From: JBFGCM01 sp041581135
Lineage (GTDB): Bacteria; Actinomycetota; Acidimicrobiia; Spongiisociales; UBA5794
Assembly (NCBI GenBank): GCA_041581135.1
Contig: JBFGCM010000005.1
Location: 1 to 64,000, forward strand
Reading direction: 5' to 3'
DNA length: 64,000 bases
Within the stretch, counting starts at the first letter, position 1; each line of letters begins with the position of its first letter. Shown piece by piece: positions 34,238 through 42,209 of this stretch. Position numbers and translations under genes: made by a program. The notes under the pieces are model-generated. The model was given only the letters and a program-made list of their open reading frames with translations. It was not told where the DNA came from and did not search any database.

Positions 34238-35838
34238 CGCCCACTCATGACGTGTTCAACCAGGTTCCGCCCCTCGTCGATTGGAACCCCTATGTCACCA
34301 ACCGCACCCTGGTGGACGCGGTCGAGCGTGAAGGGGCGGGATGGGTGCAAGACGAAGCAGCCGAGTTCGGCGAACTGACCGGGTCGGCGGTCGTCCGCCA
34401 ATGGGCCGTCCTGGCCAACCGTTATCCGCCCGAGCTGCGCACCCACGCCCCCACCGGGGAGCGCATCGACGAGGTGCACTTCCACCCCGCCTGGCACGAG
34501 CTGCTCCGCGTCTCGGTCGCCGGCGGGCTGCACGCGTCCCCATGGGCAGACGATCGACCGGGGGCCCACGTGGCCCGGGCTGCCATGTTCATGACCATCG
34601 GCCAGGCCGAGGCCGGCCACGGTTGCCCGATCTCGATGACGTACTCGGTGGTCCCTTCCTTGCGTCGCCAGCCCGAGCTTGCCGCCCTTTGGGAGCCTCG
34701 AGTGTTCGGCCGGGAGTACGACTCGCGGTCCATGCCCGCCGACGAGAAGGCGAGCGTCTTGATGGGCATGGCGATGACCGAGAAGCAAGGCGGCTCCGAC
34801 GTGCGAGCCAACACCACCCGCGCCGAACCCACTGCCGACGGCTCCTACCGCCTCACCGGCCACAAGTGGTTCTGCTCGGCACCGATGTGTGATGCCTTCC
34901 TGGTGCTGGCCCAGGCGCCGGAGGGCCTGACCTGCTTCATGGTGCCGCGGTGGACACCCGACGGACTACGTAATGGTTTCCATCTGCAGCGGCTGAAGGA
35001 CAAGCTCGGCAATCGCTCGAACGCCTCCTCGGAGGTGGAGCTCGACTCGTCGTGGGCGCAACGAGTCGGAGAAGAGGGACGCGGCGTCAGCACGATCATC
35101 GAGATGGTGAGCCACACTCGCCTCGACTGCGTGCTGGGGTCCGCCGCCGGCATGCGCGAGGCGGTGGTGCAGGCCGCCCACCACGCCACGCACCGCGCCG
35201 CGTTCGGCAAGGCCCTCGTCGAGCAGCCGTTGATGCGTAATGTGCTCGCCGACCTCGCCCTGGAAACCGAGGCGGCCACCCTTGCGGCCATCCGGCTCGC
35301 CGGCGCATTCGATCGCCGAGAGGACGCCTTCCGCCGTATCGCCACGCCGGCGGTCAAGTACCTCGTGTGCAAGCGCCACCCGATGGTGGTGGCCGAGGCC
35401 CTCGAGTGTCTCGGCGGCAACGGCTATGTGGAGGAGTCCGATCTACCCCGCCTGTTCCGGGAATCGCCGTTGAACTCCATCTGGGAGGGCTCCGGCAACG
35501 TCCAGAGCCTCGACGTGCTGCGGGCTCTGGCGAAGGAGCCGGACACCGCTCCCGCCCTCCTCGAGGAGCTGGAGTCGGCGGCAGGGGTCGATCCCCGTTA
35601 CGACGAGCACCTCGCCGGGCTGCGGACGGAGCTCGCCGCCCCCACCGAGGCGGGGGCACGGCGGTTGGCAGAGTCCATCGCCCTTGCGCTCCAGGCGTCG
35701 CTCATGATCCGGTTCGCCGCCTCCGAGCTTGCCGATGCCTTCGTGGCGAGCCGTCTCGGCGGCGATCACGGCGGCGCGTTCGGCACGCTCCCGGAAGCGG
35801 CTGTCACTGAGGCGGCGCTGGAGCGGATCCGACCCTGA
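34234..35838 (+). CDS. AidB-like acyl-CoA dehydrogenase
   Basis: 534 aa. Acyl-CoA dehydrogenase fold with the AidB-type signature MTEKQGGSDVRANTT and an AidB-style N-terminus (VDWNPYVTNRTLVDAV). FAD-binding and catalytic region: SHTRLDCVLGSAAGMREAV, ECLGGNGYVEES, and SIWEGSGNVQSLDVLRAL, where AidB and IVD-like enzymes have the catalytic Glu nearby. AidB is linked to alkylation-damage responses, but many actinobacterial members are lipid enzymes. GTG 34234 is the first in-frame start giving the conserved N-terminus. Confidence 0.88.
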   Translation: MTPTHDVFNQVPPLVDWNPYVTNRTLVDAVEREGAGWVQDEAAEFGELTGSAVVRQWAVLANRYPPELRTHAPTGERIDEVHFHPAWHELLRVSVAGGLHASPWADDRPGAHVARAAMFMTIGQAEAGHGCPISMTYSVVPSLRRQPELAALWEPRVFGREYDSRSMPADEKASVLMGMAMTEKQGGSDVRANTTRAEPTADGSYRLTGHKWFCSAPMCDAFLVLAQAPEGLTCFMVPRWTPDGLRNGFHLQRLKDKLGNRSNASSEVELDSSWAQRVGEEGRGVSTIIEMVSHTRLDCVLGSAAGMREAVVQAAHHATHRAAFGKALVEQPLMRNVLADLALETEAATLAAIRLAGAFDRREDAFRRIATPAVKYLVCKRHPMVVAEALECLGGNGYVEESDLPRLFRESPLNSIWEGSGNVQSLDVLRALAKEPDTAPALLEELESAAGVDPRYDEHLAGLRTELAAPTEAGARRLAESIALALQASLMIRFAASELADAFVASRLGGDHGGAFGTLPEAAVTEAALERIRP

Positions 35839-35844
35839 AGCTCA

Positions 35845-35871
35845 CCCACACGAGCGCTTGCCCTCGTGGGG
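35845..35871. terminator. Hairpin downstream of the acyl-CoA dehydrogenase gene
   Basis: CACGAG pairs with CTCGTG and the stem extends by three G-C pairs after a single bulged A; the loop is 8 nt. Located 7 bp after the stop codon, with no U tract. Confidence 0.5.
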
Positions 35872-35945
35872 CGGCGCCGGGGCTACGCCCGAGCCTGCGA
35901 GAGGGCAACCGGGTAGGTTTGGGGGCAACTCAGAGGGAGGATGGT

Positions 35946-37178
35946 ATGCAACGTTTGGGATGGCTCGTGCTCGCGGTCGTGGCACTCATTGCCACGACAC
36001 TCGCTGCCCCGGTAGCCGCAGGCAACGAGCAAGACACCGTTCGCTTCGCCACGTTCAACGCTTCGCTGAATCGTTTCAACGAGGGTGACCTGGCGGCCGA
36101 GCTCTCTGCTCCGGGCAGTGCCCAGCCGGCCGCAATCGCAGAGATCATCCAACGCACTCGACCAGACGTGCTCCTCATCAACGAGTTCGACTACGACGCG
36201 GGTGGCGTTGCGCTCGCCGGGTTCCAGGACAGCTACTTGTCGGTGTCTCAGGGAGGGGCGGAGCCCATCGACTATCCCTATGCGTTCGCCGCCCCCTCGA
36301 ACACCGGGGTGTTCTCCGGTTTCGATCTGGACAACAGCGGCGCCGCCGGTGACTTCCTGGCCGGCGACTCGTTCGGCTTCGGGTTCTTCCCGGGACAGTT
36401 CGGTATGGCCGTGTACTCGATGTACCCGATCGACTTCGAAGCGATTCGCACCTTCCAGCTCTTCCTGTGGAAGGACATGCCCGGCGCCTTGCTCCCGGTC
36501 GATCCGAACACCGATGAAGCCTGGTACAGCGACGAAGAGCTCGAGGTATTCCGGCTCTCGTCCAAGAGCCACTGGGACGTACCCATCGTGATCGGCAAGA
36601 AGACCGTGCACTTCCTGGTGAGCCACCCGACACCGCCGGTGTTCGACGGCCCCGAGGATCGCAACGGCACGCGTAACCACGACGAGATCCGCTTCTGGGC
36701 CGACTACGTCAGCCCCGGCCAGAGCGGCTACATCTACGACGACAACGGCGCGCCGGGTGGGTTGGAGCCCGGCGAGCTCTTCGTGATCGCCGGGGACCAG
36801 AACTCGGACCCGTTGGACGGCGACAGCATCCCCGGTTCGGCCCAGCTCCTGCTGGACCATCCGCTCGTCAATACGAAGGTCACACCGTCGTCCGAAGGGG
36901 GTCCCGAGCAAGCGGCGCTGCAGGGCCAGAACAACGACGACCATCTCGGTGATCCGGCCTTCGACACGGCCGACTTCAGCGAAGCGCCGTTCGGCGGTCC
37001 CGGCAACCTGAGGGTCGACTACGTGCTTCCGAGGAAGACCTTGCAGATCCTCGACGCGGGGGTCTTCTGGCCGACGACCGACGATCCCAACTTCGACCTG
37101 ATCGGTGGCGGTTTCCCGGTCATCAGCTCTGATCACCGCTTGGTCTGGGTGGACGTCACCGTTCCCACGGCGAAGTAA
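35946..37178 (+). CDS. Secreted endonuclease/exonuclease/phosphatase-fold protein
   Basis: 410 aa. A signal peptide (residues 1-25, cleavage near VAAG-NEQ) precedes a metal-dependent EEP fold: TFNASLNR, INEFD (metal-binding Glu), SHPTPP, GDQNSDP (catalytic Asp/Asn) and SDHRLVWVD at the end with the catalytic SDH motif. Likely an extracellular nuclease or phosphoesterase. ATG 35946 is preceded by GGGAGG. Confidence 0.92.
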   Translation: MQRLGWLVLAVVALIATTLAAPVAAGNEQDTVRFATFNASLNRFNEGDLAAELSAPGSAQPAAIAEIIQRTRPDVLLINEFDYDAGGVALAGFQDSYLSVSQGGAEPIDYPYAFAAPSNTGVFSGFDLDNSGAAGDFLAGDSFGFGFFPGQFGMAVYSMYPIDFEAIRTFQLFLWKDMPGALLPVDPNTDEAWYSDEELEVFRLSSKSHWDVPIVIGKKTVHFLVSHPTPPVFDGPEDRNGTRNHDEIRFWADYVSPGQSGYIYDDNGAPGGLEPGELFVIAGDQNSDPLDGDSIPGSAQLLLDHPLVNTKVTPSSEGGPEQAALQGQNNDDHLGDPAFDTADFSEAPFGGPGNLRVDYVLPRKTLQILDAGVFWPTTDDPNFDLIGGGFPVISSDHRLVWVDVTVPTAK

Positions 37179-37194
37179 GGCTCATGTCGGACGA

Positions 37195-37230
37195 CATCGG
37201 GGCGCCTTTCAGGAGGAAGGCCCCCCGATG
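37195..37230. terminator. Hairpin after the secreted EEP protein gene
   Basis: CATCGGGG (37195-37202) pairs with CCCCGATG (37223-37230), then after one opposed C/C position GCCTT pairs with AAGGC; the loop is 8 nt. No U tract. Position 17 bp after the stop suggests transcription termination. Confidence 0.6.
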
Positions 37231-37380
37231 CGCGTCTGCGATGCCTCAGAGCAGGGCGAGTCCGCTCCGGCCCGCTCGCGTGCGGGCGCGATCGGTAGTA
37301 GTCGTCGACGTGGTCGTGCACGAGGCGGCGCTTCGTCGGTTGACCAGTCGATGGCAAGAGGCAGCGGCCGATGCTCCTTG

Positions 37381-37408
37381 GCACCCAAGTGACTAGTCAC
37401 TTGGGTGC
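37381..37408. repeat. Perfect 28-bp palindrome
   Basis: The two 14-nt halves (starting GCACCCAAGTGACT) are exact reverse complements with no spacer, centred on CTAG between 37394 and 37395. It could be a dimeric regulator site, a recombination site or a cruciform-forming terminator between convergent units. Confidence 0.8.
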
Positions 37409-37605
37409 TCCTGGAAATGCGCCTTTTCGAACAGCCAATCGGTTGCCAGACTGTTGAGCAATGGTGGAGCGGTGGTCCCTCGCCGCCGCCAGGGGGTTTA
37501 GACGATCCCTTCCGATCGTCGCGATGATCCCGGCCGGGGTGCCGCTCCAGGCGCGGCCCCCCGGCCAGGACCTTTCCAGTTTCTCACAATTGGGGTGGGT
37601 GCGCC

Positions 37606-38460
37606 TCAGAGATCGATGTCGAGCGCGACGTCCAGGTTCGGGGCGCTGTGGGTGATCCACCCCATCGAGAGCAGATCCACGCCGGTCTCCGCAACCGACC
37701 TCGCGGTGTCCGGGGTGATGCCGCCGGACGCCTCCACCACGGCACGTCCGGCAACGAGCGCCACCGCATCCTGCATGAGCTGTGGCGTCATGTTGTCGAG
37801 CAGAATGATGTCGGCTCCGGCTTCGACCGCTTCGACCACTCCGTCGAGATCCTCGACCTCCACTTCGATCTTCACCGTGTGGCCCACCGCCGCTCGCGCC
37901 GCCGTCACCGCCTGGGAGACCGACCCGGCCACCGCCAGGTGGTTGTCCTTGATGAGGACCGCATCGTCGAGTCCCATGCGGTGATTGGCCCCTCCACCGG
38001 CTCGCACGGCGAACTTCTCCACGGCGCGTAGCCCGGGAGTCGTCTTGCGTGTGTCGACGACTCGTGCACCCGTCCCCTCGATGGCGCGGACGACGTCCCG
38101 GGTTGCGGTGGCGATGCCGCTGAGGTGGCCGAGCAGGTTGAGCGCAGTCCTCTCTGCGGCGAGGATCGAGCGGGCTGCGCCGGTGACGGTCCCGAGCGTG
38201 GCCCCGGCTGCTGCGTCGTCGCTGTCGTCGACGGCGATGGTTGTCGTGAGATCCGCATCGACGGTGGTGAACACCTGAGAGGCGATTCGGATACCGGCGA
38301 CCCTGCCGGCGGATCTCGCCACGATCCGCGCGGTGGTCTGGATGCCGGTAGGGACGACCGCAGCACTGGTGATGTCGCCGGCTCGTCCGAGATCTTCGGT
38401 GAGGGAGCGATCGATGACCGCCGTCACCACGTGCGCCGGCGGTTGGGTCAGCTCGCCCAA
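37606..38460 (-). CDS. nadC: Nicotinate-nucleotide pyrophosphorylase (quinolinate phosphoribosyltransferase)
   Basis: 284 aa. Signatures EDLGRAGDITS, AERTALNLLGHLSGIAT, DTRKTTPGLRAVEKFAVRAGG, HRMGLDDAVLIKDNH and VEASGGITPDTA are those of NadC, which converts quinolinate and PRPP to nicotinate mononucleotide. I chose TTG 38460, which gives the usual N-terminal length and overlaps the nadB stop by 13 nt; GTG 38430 is an alternative. Third gene of nadABC. Confidence 0.92.
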   Translation of the reverse strand: MGELTQPPAHVVTAVIDRSLTEDLGRAGDITSAAVVPTGIQTTARIVARSAGRVAGIRIASQVFTTVDADLTTTIAVDDSDDAAAGATLGTVTGAARSILAAERTALNLLGHLSGIATATRDVVRAIEGTGARVVDTRKTTPGLRAVEKFAVRAGGGANHRMGLDDAVLIKDNHLAVAGSVSQAVTAARAAVGHTVKIEVEVEDLDGVVEAVEAGADIILLDNMTPQLMQDAVALVAGRAVVEASGGITPDTARSVAETGVDLLSMGWITHSAPNLDVALDIDL

Positions 38461-40004
38461 CGGATCGCCTCGCTGGTGAGGTCGAGGGTCTCCTCGCCTT
38501 GATGGTGGTGGGTCACCCTGCGCCGGGACGCCATTGCGGGATTCGGTGCCGGGTGGTCGGAGCGATGATGGCCGCCCCGGCTCTCGGTGCGGGCGAGGGC
38601 GGTCCGCGCAATGAGCATGGCCACGAGGGTGGCGTTCCGCCCCGAAACCGTGCGCTCTGCTCCGCCGGAGAGCGCATCGATGGCTTTGGACGCCGTGCCG
38701 AGACCGGCGGCATGGCGGACGATGCCGACCTTCTCCCACATCAGGCGACGGACGTTCGCCAGGTCCTCCCACGGTTCGAGCGAGGCGTGGGTCGCCCCGC
38801 GGGGTACGACCAGCCGGTCACCCAGTGGTCGCGGACCGGAAGCGGCGATGGCCGCAGCCGCGCGGCCGCCGAAGACCAACCCCTCGAGCAGGCTGTTGGA
38901 CGCGAGGCGATTGGCCCCATGCAGTCCACTTGACGACGCCTCGCCGACAGTCCACAGCCCGGGCAGCGACGTGCGGCCGGAGTCGTCGACGTCGATGCCC
39001 CCCATGAAGTAGTGAGCGGCGGGGGAGACCGGCAGCAGATCGCGGCGAGGATCGAGGCCGTGGACCCGGGCCAGTCCGAACACGGTCGGGAAACGGTCGG
39101 GAAGCCCACCGCCGAGGGAAGTGGCGTCGAGGTAGACCGCGTGGCCCGCAACGAGTTGGTCCCAGATGGCGCGGGCGACCACATCGCGGGGTGCGAGCTC
39201 GGCGTCGGGGTGCACGGCCGGCATGAACCGAGCGCCCTGGTCATCGACGAGGGTGGCTCCCTCCCCGCGCAACGCCTCGGTGAGGAGGGGCATGGGGTCG
39301 TCGCCGGCGGCCAGCGCCGTGGGGTGGAACTGCACGAACTCGAGGTCGATGAGGGTGGCGCCGGCGCGAGCCGCCATCGCGATGCCATCACCGGTGACCG
39401 GGGCCGGGTTCGTGGTCCGGCTGTACAACCGGCCGATACCGCCGGTTGCGATGACGGTGGCATCGGCGAGGAGCGGCATGCGATTGCCGGCGGCGTCGGC
39501 CGCCAGCACGCCGACCACGCCGTCCTGGTCACGGATCAGGTCGATGGCCGTTGCATGTTCGACCACGGCGATGTCGTCGCGGGCGCGCACGGCGCCCCGC
39601 AGCGTGCGCATCAGCTCGGTTCCGGTGGCGTCGCCGTCGGCATGGATGATGCGACGGGCGGAATGCCCGGCCTCCTGTCCCAGTGTCAACGCACCCGAGG
39701 GACCGCGGTCGAACGCAGCACCCAACTCCACCAGCCAGGCGATCCGGTCTGCGGCGGCCTCCGTGAGGACCTCGGCGAGGCCGGGCTCGCCGAGGCCGGC
39801 GGAGACCGCGACCGTGTCGGCGGCATGGCTCGCAGGCGAGTCCCCGGCTCCAATCGGTGCCGCGATACCGCCTTGAGCCAAGTCACTCGAGCCGTCTGCG
39901 CCCAGCGAACCCTTGGTGAACACTGTCGCCGATCCGACGGCGAGCGCGGTGGTCAGCCCGGCGACGCCGCTGCCGATGACGACGGTGTGCGGGGCGCGGG
40001 GCAC
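38448..40004 (-). CDS. nadB: L-aspartate oxidase
   Basis: 518 aa. FAD-binding N-terminus VVIGSGVAGLTTAL, the succinate dehydrogenase/NadB-type motifs SDLAQGGIAAPIG, FVQFHPTAL and GLWTVGEASSSGLHGANRLASNSLLEGLVFG. It oxidises L-aspartate to iminoaspartate for NadA. GTG 40004 begins one base after the nadA stop, indicating coupling. The arginine-containing helical C-terminal domain is complete. Confidence 0.95.
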   Translation of the reverse strand: MPRAPHTVVIGSGVAGLTTALAVGSATVFTKGSLGADGSSDLAQGGIAAPIGAGDSPASHAADTVAVSAGLGEPGLAEVLTEAAADRIAWLVELGAAFDRGPSGALTLGQEAGHSARRIIHADGDATGTELMRTLRGAVRARDDIAVVEHATAIDLIRDQDGVVGVLAADAAGNRMPLLADATVIATGGIGRLYSRTTNPAPVTGDGIAMAARAGATLIDLEFVQFHPTALAAGDDPMPLLTEALRGEGATLVDDQGARFMPAVHPDAELAPRDVVARAIWDQLVAGHAVYLDATSLGGGLPDRFPTVFGLARVHGLDPRRDLLPVSPAAHYFMGGIDVDDSGRTSLPGLWTVGEASSSGLHGANRLASNSLLEGLVFGGRAAAAIAASGPRPLGDRLVVPRGATHASLEPWEDLANVRRLMWEKVGIVRHAAGLGTASKAIDALSGGAERTVSGRNATLVAMLIARTALARTESRGGHHRSDHPAPNPAMASRRRVTHHHQGEETLDLTSEAIRWAS

Positions 40005-40005
40005 C

Positions 40006-40995
40006 TCAGGACACCTTGACGGCCAGCATGCGCTCCACGGACTGCCGTGCCCTGGTGGCGACCTCGACCTCGACCTCCACCTGATGCTGCATGTAGGCCA
40101 GTGCATCGCGGATGTTGGCCAGCGTGATTCGCTTCATGTGCGGGCAGAGGTTGCACGGCTTCACGAACTCGACGTCGGGCACCTCGATCTCGACATTGGA
40201 CGCCATGGAGCATTCGGTCACCATGACCACCCGGCTGGGACGCTCGTCCTTCACCCAGCGGATCATGCCGGCGGTCGAGCCCACGTAGTCGGCCTCCTCC
40301 AGCACGTCGGGAGGGCACTCGGGATGGGCGATGATCTGGACCCCGGGATGGCTGGTCCGGAACCCGCGCAGCTCGTCTCCGGTGAACCGCTCGTGCACCA
40401 TGCACGACCCCTCCCACACGATGATCTCGACGTCGGTCTGGGTCGCCACCCACTTCCCGAGGTACTGATCGGGGAGAAAGATCACTCGATCCTCGCCCAG
40501 CGACTCGACCACCTGCACTGCGTTGCCCGAAGTGCAGCAGATGTCGGATTCGGCCTTCACCTCCGCCGACGTGTTCACGTACGTGACCACCGGCACGCCC
40601 GGATAGCGCTCGCGCAGCAGGCGGATGTCGGCGGCGGTGATGGACTCGGCGAGGGAGCACCCGGCACGGAGATCGGGGATGAGCACGGTCTTGTCCGGAT
40701 TGACGATCTTGGCGGTCTCCGCCATGAAGTGCACGCCGCCGAGCACGATGACGTCGGCCGGGGTGGCGGCGGCCTGGTGGGCGAGCGCGAGGGAGTCGCC
40801 GGTGAAGTCGGCGACACCGTGATAGATGTCCGGCGTCATGTAGTTGTGGGCCATGACCACGGCGTTGCGCTGTTCCTTGAGGACTTCGATCTCGTCGATG
40901 ACTGCCGACGCGATGGCGAGTTCCACGTCGGGCAACACGCCCTCGAGGCGGCGCGCCCCGACCGGCTGCAGCTCGAGAGGGGTGGTGTGTGCCAT
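40006..40995 (-). CDS. nadA: Quinolinate synthase
   Basis: 329 aa. NadA three-fold pseudo-symmetric protein with 4Fe-4S ligand candidates in AGCSLAES, AHPECPP or EGSCMVH, and KPCNLCPHM, plus the early AHNYMTPDIYHGVADF. It condenses iminoaspartate with dihydroxyacetone phosphate to quinolinate. ATG 40995 is preceded by AGGAG. First gene of nadABC and directly downstream of the putative NrtR operator. Confidence 0.96.
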   Translation of the reverse strand: MAHTTPLELQPVGARRLEGVLPDVELAIASAVIDEIEVLKEQRNAVVMAHNYMTPDIYHGVADFTGDSLALAHQAAATPADVIVLGGVHFMAETAKIVNPDKTVLIPDLRAGCSLAESITAADIRLLRERYPGVPVVTYVNTSAEVKAESDICCTSGNAVQVVESLGEDRVIFLPDQYLGKWVATQTDVEIIVWEGSCMVHERFTGDELRGFRTSHPGVQIIAHPECPPDVLEEADYVGSTAGMIRWVKDERPSRVVMVTECSMASNVEIEVPDVEFVKPCNLCPHMKRITLANIRDALAYMQHQVEVEVEVATRARQSVERMLAVKVS

Positions 40996-41033
40996 CTGGA
41001 TCTCCTGGGGTGGTCAGGGGTATGCGAGCGACT

Positions 41034-41052
41034 TATACTCACTTAGAGTATA
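41034..41052. promoter_or_regulatory. Putative NrtR operator upstream of nadABC
   Basis: TATACTC and GAGTATA form a perfect 7-bp inverted repeat around a 5-bp centre, 39-57 bp upstream of nadA. The adjacent upstream gene encodes an NrtR-like protein. NrtR regulators are known to repress NAD biosynthesis operons, including nadABC in mycobacteria, by binding such AT-rich palindromes. TATACT within it can double as the minus-strand -10 box. Confidence 0.7.
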
Positions 41053-41186
41053 TTGTTCCCCACCACGATACGACCTGAGCGCGCTCCCTGCAAGTTTGGC
41101 GTTGGGATTTGGGGTGGGATCGGCTGCCTGCGCCCGCTCGACCTACAGGCGCCGCGGACAGGGGCCGGTGTCACCGGGAGGCCGTC

Positions 41187-42089
41187 TCACCCCCGGATAC
41201 CAGGCAATCCCACGCCGGGACGGGGGCGTTCTCGAAGCACACCGCGTCGGAACCGGAAGAGCTCGGCCGGCCGCCCCATGGATCCGGTGTCCATGCGGCC
41301 GGTGCCCTCCACCAGCCCGGCGCGCTCCACGAGGCGACGGAAGTTCTGTTTGTGGAGCCTCACCCCGGCGAGGGCCTCGACGACACGCTGCAGTTGCAGC
41401 AGTGTGAACCGTTCGGGAAGCAGCTCGAAGACCACCGGCCGGTACGTGATCTTTCCACGGATGCGGCCCAGCGCCGTGGCGGCGATGCGGCGGTGGTCCG
41501 AGACCATCGCCATCGATCGGGGCAGGTCCCGGGGTTCGTCGCGACCGTGATCGGTGTACGCCTCGGCCACCAGGCCGGCCTCGTACAACAGTTCGTAGCG
41601 CTCCAAGGCCCGCACCCCGTCCCACGTGGCTCCGCTCCGGCCGAAGGCGATGTCGATGCGCTCGAGCGCGGTCTCCGGGTCGGAACCCGACGATGCCCAC
41701 TCGACGAGTCGTCTGACGAGTTCGTCGACCACGGTGGGACGGCCGAGACGGTGATCTTCCCACGGGAAGAACTCATACCAAGAGCGCCATTCGGCGTTCC
41801 CGGACGGTACCTGTTGTCGCACGAGCGCCAGGTAGGCCACCGACAGCTCTCTGGCCGCGCCGCCGCCTCGGTGGAGATCACCGAACGTGTAGAGCTGTTC
41901 GGCGTATCCCACCTCGAGGTCCGTCTCTGTGGCGATCGAGCGCCGCAGCGCCAACTCGAGCGTCTCGTCGGTGTCACGCAGATGTCCGGCAGGCAGCGCC
42001 GGGACGTCGCCGTTGACCAGGAGGATGAGCGGTCGGTCCGACGTGACCGCGGCGATGACGGCGTGCAGGCCGACGCTGATGGAACTCAC
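41187..42089 (-). CDS. nrtR: NrtR-like Nudix-family transcriptional regulator
   Basis: 300 aa. The N-terminal Nudix-like domain (about 1-150) keeps GHLRDTDETLELALRR, but the catalytic REUxEExGU part reads RSIATETDL, so hydrolase residues are lost, as in sensor-type NrtR. The C-terminal part (about 190-290) contains the winged-helix segment FELLPERFTLLQLQRVVEALAG, LHKQNFRRL. It probably senses an ADP-ribose-type NAD metabolite and controls nadABC. GTG 42089 fits the Nudix start; the Shine-Dalgarno is weak. Confidence 0.85.
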   Translation of the reverse strand: MSSISVGLHAVIAAVTSDRPLILLVNGDVPALPAGHLRDTDETLELALRRSIATETDLEVGYAEQLYTFGDLHRGGGAARELSVAYLALVRQQVPSGNAEWRSWYEFFPWEDHRLGRPTVVDELVRRLVEWASSGSDPETALERIDIAFGRSGATWDGVRALERYELLYEAGLVAEAYTDHGRDEPRDLPRSMAMVSDHRRIAATALGRIRGKITYRPVVFELLPERFTLLQLQRVVEALAGVRLHKQNFRRLVERAGLVEGTGRMDTGSMGRPAELFRFRRGVLRERPRPGVGLPGIRG

Positions 42090-42209
42090 GAAGCCCCAGG
42101 TTATCAACGGCGCACTGGACGATCGGACATCCACCGATATCCGATCCGGCAACGGCACCACGCCGACGCCTAGCCTGGTCAGGAGTGTTGCCGAGATGAG
42201 GGTCACGGC

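Larger units (their letters stand above)
37179..37605. other. Intergenic region with several inverted repeats, no gene seen
   Basis: 427 bp between the secreted EEP protein and the convergent nadC end. It contains the hairpin at 37195-37230, the palindrome at 37381-37408 and a 7-bp stem GACGATC/GATCGTC at 37501-37520. Short open frames exist on both strands but none has a credible start, codon usage or recognisable product. Confidence 0.5.

Noticed and set aside
37184..37396. Small plus-strand ORF in the 37.2-37.6 kb gap
   Set aside because: Low-complexity Arg/Ala/Val translation, no ribosome site, and it runs through a hairpin and ends inside the palindrome.
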